From positions 1 to 64,000 of the forward strand of contig CAYWTL010000002.1 of NCBI GenBank assembly GCA_964460245.1: 64,000 nucleotides of DNA, read 5' to 3'. This stretch comes from JAXDBM01 sp964460245 (lineage in GTDB: Bacteria; Desulfobacterota; Syntrophia; Syntrophales; Fen-1087). This document shows, piece by piece, positions 1 to 8,550 of the stretch (within the stretch, counting starts at the first letter, position 1; every line of letters begins with the position of its first letter). The notes below the pieces were generated by a model. That model was not told where the DNA came from and ran no database searches. It was given only the letters and a program-made list of their open reading frames with translations. Both the position numbers and the translations under genes were made by a program.

Positions 1-1370
1 GCGTAAAGTTCCTCCGCGATGATCACGTTCATCAGACCGTTCAGGACGGCCACATCCGTCCCCGGTTTCTGGCGCAGCCAGATGTCGGCGTACTTGACGA
101 GGTCGATCTCCCGGGGATCGATGACGATCAGCTTCGCGCCCCGCTGGCGGACCGCGCGCTTGACCTTCATTCCCACGATCGGATGGTTCTCCGTGGTGTT
201 GCTTCCCGTAACGAGAATCAGATCGGTAAATTCGATCTCGGAAATCGAGTTGGTCATCGCACCACTGCCGAATGCGGCGGCCAGACCGGCCACCGTGACA
301 GAGTGTCAGAGTCGAGCGCAGTGATCCACATTGTTCGTGCCGATCACCGCCCGCATGAATTTCTGAAAGAGATAGTTTTCCTCGTTGGTGCAGCGCGCCG
401 ATGACAATCCCGCCAGGGCGTCCGGTCCTTTCTGGTCCCGGATTGCCTTGAATCTTTCGGCAATGTAATCCAGGGCCTCGTCCCAGCCGGCCTCCACCAG
501 TTCCCCGTCCTTCCGGATGAGAGGCGTCTTCAGGCGGTCCGGATGGTCCATGAAGTCGATGCCGAAGCGGCCTTTCACGCAGAGGCTGCCCTCATTGGGC
601 TCCCCGTAGCTCCGGTTTCCGCTGACCTTGACGACCTTGCCCTGATACACATTGAGGTCCATCTGGCACCCCACCCCGCAGTAGGTGCAGGTGGTGCGGA
701 CTTTCTGAATCTCCCAGGGACGGCCGGCAAAGCGGGCCTGGCGGAACGTGATTGCACCCACGGGGCACACGTCGGCGCACTCGCCGCAGAAGTAGCACTC
801 CGAGTCGATGTAGTCCTGGTCGAAGGCCGGTCCCACCTTGGCGCGGGAGCCGCGCATGGAAAAATCGAGAATTTCGTTTACCTGGATTTCATTGCAGGCC
901 CGCACGCACCTTCCGCAGAGGATGCATTTGTTGAGGTCCCGCGAAATCATTGTATTTGTGTTTTCGTGGGCATATCCCGGCGATTGAATGCCGAAACGGG
1001 GCTCTTCGATTTTCAGCCAGTAGATCAGGTTCTGCAGTTCGCAGGCGCCGTTCTGCTCGCAGGTCAGGCAGTTGTGGTCTCCCGACGCCCAGAGCAGCTC
1101 GACGATCAGACGCTGAGCGTCGCGAACCGCTTTTGTATCCGTTCGGATTTCCATGCCCGGGCTGACCGGCATGCAGCAGGAGGCGACCAGGGATCTTGCA
1201 CCCTTTACCTCCACAACGCAAACCCGGCAGGCACCCACGCTGGTTGTTTTCGCGTAATGGCAAAGAGTGGGAATGTAGATCCCGTTTGCGCGGGCCACAT
1301 CCAGGATGGTCTGCCCGGGATTGGCCTCCAGTTCACGGCCGTCCATCGTCACTAAAATCTTTTTCTCCAT
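1..1370 (-). CDS. fdhA: Selenocysteine-containing formate dehydrogenase catalytic subunit (partial, C-terminus beyond left edge)
   Basis: Oxidises formate (or reduces CO2) at a Mo/W-bis-pterin site and passes electrons through a chain of Fe-S clusters to partner flavoproteins in the cytoplasm. The N-terminal part is NuoG/HydA-like: [2Fe-2S] ligands C37, C48, C51 and C65, a His-Cys cluster at H99, C101, C104 and C110, and two [4Fe-4S] clusters (C149-C159 and C192-C202). The molybdopterin domain starts with cluster ligands C228, C231, C235 and C264. Codon 355 is TGA (bases 306-308) in the context CARL-U-HSVTV, exactly where the family has selenocysteine or cysteine; the frame stays open and homologous to base 1. 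The ATG at 1370 is chosen because AAGGAG lies 7 bases upstream; an in-frame ATG at 1394 has no such site. A plain ORF call would truncate the gene at 306. Confidence 0.93.
276..308 (-). promoter_or_regulatory. Bacterial SECIS element with the UGA selenocysteine codon
   Basis: On the minus strand the TGA (308-306) is followed by 18 bases and then a GGTCT apical loop (287-283). The loop is closed by a 7-bp stem, GGTGGCC (294-288) with GGCCGCC (282-276), containing one G-U pair. From memory, loop sequence and distance from the UGA match the E. coli fdhF SECIS, the SelB binding site. Read directly from sequence; function follows from the known mechanism. Confidence 0.88.
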
Positions 1371-1424
1371 GGGATACTCCTTCTCGTGCCCCAAACGGGC
1401 GCTGGATCATTCCTTTCGCCGCAA

Positions 1425-1453
1425 TTTCTATGCAAATGCGGCTTTTTTGTCAA
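1425..1453 (-). promoter_or_regulatory. Candidate sigma70 promoter of fdhA
   Basis: TTGACA (1453-1448), a 17-base spacer and TAGAAA (1430-1425) face fdhA, about 55 bases before its start. It would let fdhA be expressed apart from the upstream flavoprotein operon, from which the antisense J-domain gene separates it. Confidence 0.5.
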
Positions 1454-1475
1454 TTAGAAAAGCCTTTGAAAAGAG

Positions 1476-1505
1476 TTGCCTTTCGAGGTCGCTGTCTGGT
1501 AATAA
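1476..1505 (+). promoter_or_regulatory. Candidate sigma70 promoter of the J-domain gene
   Basis: TTGCCT, an 18-base spacer and TAATAA lie 55 bases before the ATG at 1561. The -35 box is imperfect. Confidence 0.35.
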
Positions 1506-1560
1506 GGGCCGCGGGCGCCCCTGCCAAGGTCGGGGAACTGCCGCAACGGTGAACCGGATC

Positions 1561-2280
1561 ATGAACGATCTCATCATAGCCAAATCCGGGGAAAGGCGAA
1601 AAATCAATCGCTGCCTTTCCTGCGGCACGACCGAGATATCGGGCCGCCGCCGCTACTGCTCCGCCTACTGCAGGCAGCGGCTCAATTACAAGCTGGACAT
1701 GCGGGTCGGTCTCGTCCAGGCGCTGAATGTCCGTTACGCGACCTTCTACTTTTCCGACATTCTCATCGCCATGGATATGCTGACCTACGGGCAAAACGAC
1801 ATCTTCAGCTTTTTTTACCCCCGGTCCCGGAACGGAACGCCCGCCGAGGATTTCAGCCGCATGGCGGATATCCTCGGCGAGATGTGGTGGGCCGAGCAGA
1901 AAAGGACGCACAAGCGGTACCTTGCCTCCCGCCACGTCCTTGCCCAGGCGGTGCGCAATCCGGCACTCGCGCGACCCGTCAGGCCCGTCCAGATGATTAT
2001 TCCCTCCCTGAGGGGCACCTCGATGGCCGCGCTCAAGATCGGCAGGAGCGAGCTCATGGTCCCGGACCTTCCTGCGGTCATTCGGGACGCTTACCGAAGG
2101 CAGGCAAAGATTCACCATCCCGATGTGGGAGGCGACGCCGAAACCTTCCGGAAAATACATGAGGCATACCTGGACCTCATGCACTGGTCCAGAAATCCCA
2201 GCTTTGCCAAACGCCGCGGATTTCCCGACAAGTGGTTCTACGACGGCGGCCGGTGCAAATGGACGCAGCCTGTTCCCTGA
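1561..2280 (+). CDS. J-domain protein with N-terminal zinc-ribbon-like motif
   Basis: The 239-residue product has a short cysteine motif near the N-terminus (C18-x2-C21-x11-C33-x3-C37), a middle part without recognisable domain that holds an aromatic-rich segment (residues 60-112), and a C-terminal J-domain fragment with the HPD triad at 186-188. J-domains recruit and stimulate Hsp70 (DnaK); the cysteines probably bind zinc. It lies antisense between two genes of the formate dehydrogenase operon, 24 bases from the end of the flavoprotein gene. A role in maturing that enzyme is only a guess from position. The ATG at 1561 is the first one directly before the cysteine motif; the open frame extends further upstream, but those residues look non-coding. 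Confidence 0.72.
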   Translation: MNDLIIAKSGERRKINRCLSCGTTEISGRRRYCSAYCRQRLNYKLDMRVGLVQALNVRYATFYFSDILIAMDMLTYGQNDIFSFFYPRSRNGTPAEDFSRMADILGEMWWAEQKRTHKRYLASRHVLAQAVRNPALARPVRPVQMIIPSLRGTSMAALKIGRSELMVPDLPAVIRDAYRRQAKIHHPDVGGDAETFRKIHEAYLDLMHWSRNPSFAKRRGFPDKWFYDGGRCKWTQPVP

Positions 2281-2304
2281 CAAAGAGCCGGACCGATCCG
2301 CCGA

Positions 2305-5300
2305 TTAAATTTCAGCATCGCAGCGCAGGCAGCGGATGGCCTCCCGAATCGCATCTTCCCGGGTGAAACCCAGCTCCACCTCCACGAAGCTCAGTTTCCT
2401 GGCCCGGGCATCCAGTTCCGGCATTTTTGTCTGCGGGGCTTCCGCAGATTCCTCATCGATGATGAGGGGGATGTCGATTTTTTCCTCGGCGGGGACCTCA
2501 TCGGCAGGCTCTCCGTTTTTCCGCCGGATCTCCGCGTCGATGTCTGCGGCCGCCTGATGACCGGCCGCGATGGCGCCGATCACCGTATCGGGACCGGTCA
2601 CGGCATCACCGCCGGCGTAGAACCGGTCATCCGTCGTTCGGGACCGGCTGTCCGCCGCCAGGTCGAAACAGTCCCACTTGTTGACGCGAACACCGCTGTC
2701 CTTCGGGACAAAGGAGAGATCGGGGACCTGTCCGATGGCCGCAATGACGGCATCGACGGACAGGGTGAATTCGGACCCCTTCACGGGAACCGGCCGCTTC
2801 CGCCCGCTCTTGTCGAAGTCTCCCAGCTTCATCCGCTCGCAGCGGATTCCGGCTACTTTTCCGTCGGCGGAAACGATCTTCGTCGGCGCCACCAGGTACT
2901 CGATCTTGATTCCTTCATGCTCCGCCGCTTCTATTTCCTCGGCGGCGGCGGGCATGTCCTGGCGAAGGCGGCGGTAAAGGATTGTGACTTCCGCGCCGAG
3001 GCGAACGGCGCACCGGGCGGCATCAATGGCGGAGTTTCCCCCGCCGATGACGGCGACCCTGTCGCCCAGCTTCTTTTCTCCCTTCATCCATGCCGCTTCA
3101 TTGGCATTGAAATCCCTCAGGAATTCCACGCCGCCGTACACGCTCGCCGCGTCTTCCCCCTCCACGCCCATCTTCTGGCTTTTGTGGGCACCGGGGGCAA
3201 GATAAACGATGTCGAAATCCCGGCTGACCTGTTCGAAGGATATGGTTTTACCCACGCGGGTGTTGCACTTGATTTCCACGCCCAGGCTGCGGATGTCGTC
3301 GATTTCCCGGTCCAGGATGTCCCGGGGGAGGCGGTATGCGGGAATCGCCCAGCGCAGCATCCCGCCCGGGGCGGGCAGATCTTCGAAGATCGTCACGCCG
3401 TAACCCCGCAACGCCAGATCGCGAGCGGCGGTGAGTCCCGCCGGTCCGGCGCCGACGACGGCAATTTTCTCTTTCCGGTTAACCGGGACCGGAACGATTT
3501 TGGGCCGAGGCGCATTGTCCGTGATAAACCGCTTCAGGAACTTGATGGCAATCGGCTCGTCCATCTTGCCGCGGCGGCATTTGGTCTGGCACTTGTGATC
3601 GCAGACCCTTCCGCACACCGAGGGGAACGGGTTGGTACGGAGCAGGACTTTGTATGCATCCTCGAAACGCTCCGCCCGGATCAGGGCGATATAGGCGGGG
3701 ACGTCCATCCCGATCGGGCACGTATTCTGGCAGGGCGACTTGAACAGCGCCGTGCATACCGATGCGCGGCAGTATTTCTGATGGATGTGCTCCTCGTATT
3801 CCTGGCGGAAATAACGAAGCGTGCTGAGAACCGGATTCGGCGACGTCTGCCCGAGGCCGCAAAGCGAGGCATCCTTGATGATGGGGGCCATGCTTTCGAG
3901 CAGCTGGATGTCCCCCTCCTTGCCTTTTCCCTGCGTGATGTTCGTCAGGATCTCGAGCATCCGCTTGGTGCCCTCCCGGCAGGGTGTGCACTTGCCGCAG
4001 GATTCATCCTGGCAGAAATCCATAAAGAAACGGGCCATGTCGACGGCGCAGTTGTCCTCGTTCATGACGATCAGTCCGCCAGAGCCCATGATGGCGCCGA
4101 GTTCGGCGACCTTTTCATAATCGACCGGCGCGTTGAGATGCTGGATCGGGATGCAGCCGCCGGAGGGGCCGCCCAGCTGAGCGGCCTTGAATTTCTTACC
4201 CTTGGGAATTCCGCCGCCGATGTCATAAACGATGGTTCCCAGCGTCGTTCCCATCGGGACCTCGACCAGACCGACGTTGTTGACATCGCCGGTCAGGGCG
4301 AAGACCTTTGTCCCCTTGCTCTTTTCCGTTCCGACACCGGTATGCCACTGCGCTCCCTTGAGGATAATCTGGCCGATGTTGGCCAGGGTTTCGACATTGT
4401 TCAGGACGCTGGGCTTCTGCCAGAGGCCGGCGATGGCGGGGAAGGGCGGCCGGGGGCGGGGCATCCCCCGCTTGCCTTCGATGGATGTCATGAGTGCCGT
4501 TTCCTCGCCGCAAACGAAGGCGCCGGCGCCCTGGTAAATCTCCAGGTCGAAATCGAAGCCCGTTCCCAGGATATCCTCTCCCAGCAGACCCGCCTCTTTG
4601 GCCTGAGTGATGGCGATGTTGAGGCGGTGGATGGCCAGAGGATATTCGGCCCGGCAGTAGATATAGCCGTGATGGGAGCCGATGGCCTTGGCCGCGATGA
4701 CCATACCCTCCAGGACGGCATGGGGATCCGCCTCGAGCACGCTGCGGTCCATGAAAGCGCCCGGATCGCCCTCATCGGCGTTGCAGAGCACGTATTTGAT
4801 TTCACCGGGGGACTGGGCGGCAAATTTCCACTTCAATCCGGTCGGGAACCCGGCGCCGCCGCGGCCCCTCAGCCCGGAGTCCAAAATTTCCTTGACGATA
4901 TCTTCCGGCTTCATCTCGGTCAGGGCTTTGGCCATGCCGGCGTAGCCGTCCCGGGCAATGTATTCCTCGATTTTTTCGGGATCGATCAGCCCCCGGTTTC
5001 TCAGGACGCGCAGTTCCTGAAGCGCAAAGAACGGAATTTCCTGCATGGTCGGGATCACCGCTTCCGTGGAGGGTTCCCGGTACAGCAGCCGCTGCAGGAT
5101 TCTTCCCTTGACCAGATGTTCTTCCACTAGTTCGGGAATGTCGTCCTGCTTGATCTGCATGTAGATGACGCCCTCGGGATAGACAACCATGATGGGGCCC
5201 ATGGCACAGAAGCCGTTGCAGCCGGTTTCCACGATTTTTATTTCTTCGGCAAGTCCCCGCTTCAGAAGCTCGGCAACGATGGCTTTCTTGACGTTCAGGC

Positions 5301-5361
5301 TTCCTGATGCATGGCAGCCGGTTCCGCCACAGAGCAACAAGTGCGAACGAAACATTTTCAT
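2305..5361 (-). CDS. NuoF/HydB-type flavoprotein fused to a GltD/NfnB-like oxidoreductase
   Basis: The 1018-residue protein joins two redox modules. Residues 1-90 are a thioredoxin-like [2Fe-2S] domain (C11, C16, C48, C52). Residues 110-520 are the FMN and NAD(H) binding NuoF core, with GRGGAGFPTG at 166, NADEGDP at 194 and [4Fe-4S] ligands C455, C458, C461 and C501. Where HydB proteins usually carry ferredoxin clusters, a GltD-like part begins: eight cysteines (C531-C548 and C583-C595), a FAD Rossmann motif (GAGPAG at 637) and a second dinucleotide site (GGGNSA, about 775). It probably moves electrons between formate dehydrogenase, NAD(P)H and perhaps ferredoxin. AGGAGG precedes the ATG. Which nucleotide each half binds cannot be read here. 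Confidence 0.9.
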   Translation of the reverse strand: MKMFRSHLLLCGGTGCHASGSLNVKKAIVAELLKRGLAEEIKIVETGCNGFCAMGPIMVVYPEGVIYMQIKQDDIPELVEEHLVKGRILQRLLYREPSTEAVIPTMQEIPFFALQELRVLRNRGLIDPEKIEEYIARDGYAGMAKALTEMKPEDIVKEILDSGLRGRGGAGFPTGLKWKFAAQSPGEIKYVLCNADEGDPGAFMDRSVLEADPHAVLEGMVIAAKAIGSHHGYIYCRAEYPLAIHRLNIAITQAKEAGLLGEDILGTGFDFDLEIYQGAGAFVCGEETALMTSIEGKRGMPRPRPPFPAIAGLWQKPSVLNNVETLANIGQIILKGAQWHTGVGTEKSKGTKVFALTGDVNNVGLVEVPMGTTLGTIVYDIGGGIPKGKKFKAAQLGGPSGGCIPIQHLNAPVDYEKVAELGAIMGSGGLIVMNEDNCAVDMARFFMDFCQDESCGKCTPCREGTKRMLEILTNITQGKGKEGDIQLLESMAPIIKDASLCGLGQTSPNPVLSTLRYFRQEYEEHIHQKYCRASVCTALFKSPCQNTCPIGMDVPAYIALIRAERFEDAYKVLLRTNPFPSVCGRVCDHKCQTKCRRGKMDEPIAIKFLKRFITDNAPRPKIVPVPVNRKEKIAVVGAGPAGLTAARDLALRGYGVTIFEDLPAPGGMLRWAIPAYRLPRDILDREIDDIRSLGVEIKCNTRVGKTISFEQVSRDFDIVYLAPGAHKSQKMGVEGEDAASVYGGVEFLRDFNANEAAWMKGEKKLGDRVAVIGGGNSAIDAARCAVRLGAEVTILYRRLRQDMPAAAEEIEAAEHEGIKIEYLVAPTKIVSADGKVAGIRCERMKLGDFDKSGRKRPVPVKGSEFTLSVDAVIAAIGQVPDLSFVPKDSGVRVNKWDCFDLAADSRSRTTDDRFYAGGDAVTGPDTVIGAIAAGHQAAADIDAEIRRKNGEPADEVPAEEKIDIPLIIDEESAEAPQTKMPELDARARKLSFVEVELGFTREDAIREAIRCLRCDAEI

Positions 5362-5431
5362 TTGGTTTAAATCCTCCTTCGCCTGTATTGGCAGCCGCCT
5401 GACCTCGGCCCGCGGCGCATTTCGTCAGCCG

Positions 5432-5815
5432 CTATTTCGTTTTCTCGGCGCCCCGGGCCAGCACAAAGGGGGTCTGGATTTCCCCTTCGAGTACATGTCT
5501 CTTGAAGACCTGCCTGATTTTATTGGCGTCCATGTATTCGTACTTGATCGGTTCCTGACCGATGATTTCAACGGTGACCAGCGGTTCGCGACTGCACAGG
5601 CCCATGCAGCCCGACGTGGTCACGGCCACGTCCGTCACGTTCGTTTCCTCGATAGCCCGCATCAGGGCATCCATGACTTCTCTCGCGCCGGACGCGATGC
5701 CGCAGGTTCCCATGTGGACGGTGATTTTCGCCCTGCGATCGCCCTCGCGTAGGGCCGTTTCCGCATGGACCCTTTCCTTGATCTTCTTCAAGTCTTCTAT
5801 TTTCAGTTTCGCCAT
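5432..5815 (-). CDS. HndB-like thioredoxin-fold [2Fe-2S] protein
   Basis: This 127-residue protein resembles the second subunit of NADP-reducing hydrogenases (HndB), a thioredoxin-like ferredoxin. The lysine-rich first 20 residues are followed by MGTCGIASGA around C38 and SGCMGLC (C70, C74). Only these three cysteines exist, so the fourth cluster ligand is not a cysteine in plain view, which to my recollection is normal for this family. It lies between the NuoE-like gene and the NuoF-GltD fusion, in the order found in bifurcating hydrogenase and formate dehydrogenase operons, and is likely a subunit of the same complex. Confidence 0.85.
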   Translation of the reverse strand: MAKLKIEDLKKIKERVHAETALREGDRRAKITVHMGTCGIASGAREVMDALMRAIEETNVTDVAVTTSGCMGLCSREPLVTVEIIGQEPIKYEYMDANKIRQVFKRHVLEGEIQTPFVLARGAEKTK

Positions 5816-5835
5816 GATTTCTCCCCCACTGATCG

Positions 5836-6330
5836 TTAATTATACTGGCTGAGAATTTCCCGGACCTTGCCCGGTTTGACACGGCCGTGAACGTCCTCAT
5901 CGATGACGACGACCGGTCCCAGACCGCAGGCCCCCAGGCACCGGACGGTCTCATAGGTGAACATCCGGTCGGGCGTGGTCTCGCCTTCCTTGACGCCGAA
6001 CTCCTTTTCCAGCTTTTCCGCAATGGCCTTGCCTCCGCGGACATAGCAGGCTGTTCCGAGGCAGACGCGGACGGTGTGCTTTCCCCGGGGGGTCATGGTG
6101 AAAAACGAATAGAACGTCACCACGCCGTAAACCCGGCTCAACGGCAGATTCAGGCCTTTGGCAATCCTTTTCTGGATACCGATGGGCAGATATTCCAGCG
6201 ACACCTGGGCCTCTTCGAGAACGGGAATCAGACCGCCCGGTTTCCCCTTATATTTTTGAATGATCGCATCGAGCTTTGCGATTTGATCCGGAGTGAATTC
6301 TTTCAACAAATCAAAATCTTCCAATTTCAT
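5836..6330 (-). CDS. NuoE-like (HydC/HndA) [2Fe-2S] subunit
   Basis: A 164-residue subunit of the 24-kDa NADH dehydrogenase family that hands electrons to or from the NuoF flavin. A helical N-terminal domain (about residues 10-75, ending VYGVVTFYSFF) is followed by a thioredoxin-like domain with all four cluster ligands: C90-x4-C95 and C131-x3-C135. The start at 6330 is chosen because GGAGG stands 5 bases upstream; an ATG at 6345 is also in frame. It is the first redox subunit of the operon after the signalling cassette, 21 bases ahead of the HndB-like gene. Confidence 0.92.
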   Translation of the reverse strand: MKLEDFDLLKEFTPDQIAKLDAIIQKYKGKPGGLIPVLEEAQVSLEYLPIGIQKRIAKGLNLPLSRVYGVVTFYSFFTMTPRGKHTVRVCLGTACYVRGGKAIAEKLEKEFGVKEGETTPDRMFTYETVRCLGACGLGPVVVIDEDVHGRVKPGKVREILSQYN

Positions 6331-6361
6331 TGAAGCCTCCTTCATCCCTTATTTCCTTGCT

Positions 6362-6910
6362 TTACGCCTCCGCGTTGATTTCCCTCAGACCGTCCTCGAC
6401 ATCATGACGAATGAATTTTAAAACCTCGATGTGATTGAGCGGAATATCTTCAATTTCCCCTTTGATTTCATCTGTGTCCAGCGTGTAGACCCGCCCGTCG
6501 CGATGATGGCGGTAGACGAAACGGATGTCCGGATTTCCCGCGACCAACGCCGTAACCGTCCCCGGAAGATCCCCCAAGGGCTGGCGGTCGATGTGACGGA
6601 GTCCGAAGACGACGCGGACCGTGGTGCCCGCCTCCGGACCGGATTCAATGTGCAGGCTTCCTCCGGTATTGGCGGCGGCCTGTGCCAGCATCGGAAGTCC
6701 CAGTCCGACACGTCGGACTTTTTTGGTCGTGTAAAAAGGGTCCAGCACCCGCTTCCGTTCCTCCTCGGTCATCCCTTTTCCGTTGTCCTGGATTTCGAGT
6801 GTCAGCCGGTCCGCCTCGCGGTCTTCCGTCAGATCAATCACCAACCGGCTGGCCCCGGCGCGTATGCTGTTTTCCGCGATATCCAGGATATGGAGGGAAA
6901 GTTCCAGCAC
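6362..6910 (-). CDS. Histidine-kinase-like ATP-binding protein (HATPase_c), no kinase receiver domains
   Basis: The 182-residue protein is little more than a GHKL ATP-binding domain: N-box ENSIRAGA near residue 14, DNGKGM near 42, FYTTK near 59 and GLGLPML near 68. The usual dimerisation/phospho-acceptor helix of sensor kinases is absent; about 70 residues of unknown fold follow the ATPase. GTG start, with the PHP gene ending 3 bases upstream. Similar stand-alone ATPases are found next to NuoE-type hydrogenase subunits in other anaerobes, so it may sense or gate the complex. The role is unknown. Confidence 0.82.
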   Translation of the reverse strand: MLELSLHILDIAENSIRAGASRLVIDLTEDREADRLTLEIQDNGKGMTEEERKRVLDPFYTTKKVRRVGLGLPMLAQAAANTGGSLHIESGPEAGTTVRVVFGLRHIDRQPLGDLPGTVTALVAGNPDIRFVYRHHRDGRVYTLDTDEIKGEIEDIPLNHIEVLKFIRHDVEDGLREINAEA

Positions 6911-6913
6911 GGT

Positions 6914-7654
6914 TCACGGCGCCTCGATACAGCGCCCGTCCCGGTTTTCAAAGGCGAGCTTCAGCTCGTGGATGTTTGCCTCCGCGAGGATCATCGCCGT
7001 GAACGCCCGCCCGATATCGCGGATGAAATGAGCGTCCGATGATTCGATAAAGGCAAAGGACGACAGCTCGGGATACTGCCGCCGGGCTCCTCTGATTCCG
7101 ATTGCCGACGTGACCTCCAAGGCGTCGAAGGGCATGGAAGGATCGATGAATCCCAGCTGGCTGATGACGCTGTAGCTGGGCCGATCGATGTGGGAAGCCA
7201 CGGCAAGGCCGCCCAGGGAGTGAATCCGGCCGATGATTTCCTGAAGCGGCAGTTGCGTTGCGCCGATGAGCAGCCGCTCGTTCATGCCCTCCACTTCATC
7301 CCGTTCGTTGACGATGACCTGACATCCGAAAAGCTCCTCCTGATTTTTGCCCGGGAGATGCTCGTAGATAATCCTCTGAAGCTTCAAAAGGTCGCCCAAG
7401 TCGTCGAAGAGGGCCAGGAGATGAACCTCCTCCATACTGGAAATTTCCATTCCCGGCAGAACGGTCAGCGGTTTCCCTTTTGCCAGGCTCAGGACGGGAG
7501 GCACGTTTTCCGACGCGTTGTGATCACAGACGGCGATCAGGTCCAGTTTTTCGCTTATGCATTTGTCAATGAGTGCTTTCGGATACATGTCGAGTTCCGC
7601 ACAGGGCGAAAGACAGGTGTGCATGTGAAGATCGCAGCGAAACGCCCTGAGCAT
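6914..7654 (-). CDS. PHP-domain metal-dependent phosphoesterase-like protein
   Basis: The 246-residue protein belongs to the PHP superfamily. It shows the N-terminal HxH motif (DLHMHTCLSPC), a central ASHID metal-ligand motif and a C-terminal SSDAHF motif, which together build a polynuclear metal site that hydrolyses phosphoesters. The substrate is unknown; relatives act on nucleotides or histidinol phosphate. The ATG at 7654 is preferred because it places the HxH motif at residue 8 as usual and has AGGA 8 bases upstream; an in-frame ATG at 7681 lacks a ribosome site. It sits in the middle of the signalling cassette. Confidence 0.82.
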   Translation of the reverse strand: MLRAFRCDLHMHTCLSPCAELDMYPKALIDKCISEKLDLIAVCDHNASENVPPVLSLAKGKPLTVLPGMEISSMEEVHLLALFDDLGDLLKLQRIIYEHLPGKNQEELFGCQVIVNERDEVEGMNERLLIGATQLPLQEIIGRIHSLGGLAVASHIDRPSYSVISQLGFIDPSMPFDALEVTSAIGIRGARRQYPELSSFAFIESSDAHFIRDIGRAFTAMILAEANIHELKLAFENRDGRCIEAP

Positions 7655-7707
7655 GATGCGTATCCTGAAAAAGAGTATCAAAAAAAAAGACCATGATACA
7701 CATGGCC

Positions 7708-8070
7708 TTAACGCCCAGTAATAGCGTTATTTTTCTCTTTGGCGATCAGGGCGTAGATCTGCCCCGCGACATCGAAGCCGGACTGTTTGGATACCAATAG
7801 GGGTATGTTTTCCCGGGTCGCTTTCTCCAGTGTGTCTTTTGCCGGCTCGGCGCCATGGACGAGGATGATACCGGCGTGCTCCTTCAGGCTGGCCACCGCC
7901 ACAATATTCTGATGGATCTGTCGCGTGATCCAGACATCCCCTTCTTTGCTGTTTCCCATGACGTCGCTCAGAAGATCGCCCGTGTATCCCCCGCGCACGG
8001 TCCTGTTGAGCTGGTCCGCGCCCGCGCAAACCTTCAGGTTCAACGATTTAACGATCAATGCGAGGTCCAC
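7708..8070 (-). CDS. DRTGG-domain protein (second copy)
   Basis: A 120-residue protein made of a single DRTGG domain, a fold also found beside CBS domains and in phosphotransacetylase-type proteins, and thought to bind a ligand or nucleotide. The segment from about residue 25 (VRGGYTGDLLSDVMGNSKEG) and the later GIILVHGAEP match the usual core. GTG start with no strong ribosome site. It is distantly similar to the first gene of the operon, suggesting an old duplication. No enzymatic motif is visible. Confidence 0.75.
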   Translation of the reverse strand: MDLALIVKSLNLKVCAGADQLNRTVRGGYTGDLLSDVMGNSKEGDVWITRQIHQNIVAVASLKEHAGIILVHGAEPAKDTLEKATRENIPLLVSKQSGFDVAGQIYALIAKEKNNAITGR

Positions 8071-8088
8071 CGGCTGTCTGTATCCAGT

Positions 8089-8550
8089 TTATGACGCGTT
8101 GTTGACGATATTGATGACCATCTTCAGATGGGTTCCCTTGCCGATTTCCGAAGTGATCTGAAAAAGATCGGAAAATTTCTTGATATTGCACAATCCCATG
8201 CCTGCGCCAAACCCCATTTCCCGGATCTTTGAGGTCGCGGTGGAGTAGCCCTCCTGCATAGCCAGATCGATGTCCGGAATCCCCTGTCCTTCGTCGATGG
8301 TTTCGATCTTGACCTTGTGGGGCGTTACGGACAGTTGGATCATTCCCTTTTTTGCGTAGGAGACGATATTGATTTCTGATTCATAGGCGACCAGGGCGGC
8401 CTTCATGACGACGTCCTGGCTCAGATGCAACTGTTTCAAATTCGCCTTGATCTGACTGGAGACTTTTCCCGCCTCGTCAAAATTTCCACCCTCAACGGTG
8501 TAACTGCTTTCATGGATGGGTTTTTCAGGGTCGTTCAAGGTTGCTGTCAA
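8089..8550 (-). CDS. RsbW-like (anti-sigma factor type) ATPase domain protein
   Basis: A GHKL ATPase of about 150 residues with the layout of serine kinases/anti-sigma factors: an E-rich N-box (ESEINIVSYA), DEGQGIPD and GFGAGMGL. RsbW-family proteins bind a partner such as a sigma factor or anti-anti-sigma protein and phosphorylate it on serine; no such partner is encoded nearby. The start is uncertain: TTG 8550 overlaps the previous gene by 26 bases, and TTG 8538 has AAAGGG 12 bases upstream. It lies between the two DRTGG genes, and together they look like one sensory unit. Confidence 0.8.
   Translation of the reverse strand: MTATLNDPEKPIHESSYTVEGGNFDEAGKVSSQIKANLKQLHLSQDVVMKAALVAYESEINIVSYAKKGMIQLSVTPHKVKIETIDEGQGIPDIDLAMQEGYSTATSKIREMGFGAGMGLCNIKKFSDLFQITSEIGKGTHLKMVINIVNNAS

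Noticed and set aside
306..308. TGA in fdhA as a true stop or frameshift, making the gene a pseudogene
   Set aside because: The codon is at the catalytic Sec/Cys position, homology continues in the same frame, and a SECIS hairpin follows at the right distance.
1450..2283. 277-codon minus-strand frame continuing the direction of the formate dehydrogenase operon
   Set aside because: The plus strand here has a cysteine motif and a J-domain HPD triad; the minus frame has no known domain.
2557..5130. 857-codon plus-strand frame opposite the NuoF-GltD gene
   Set aside because: It lies fully antisense to a gene with clear Fe-S and nucleotide motifs; the translation is low in recognisable motifs and typical of GC-rich shadow frames.
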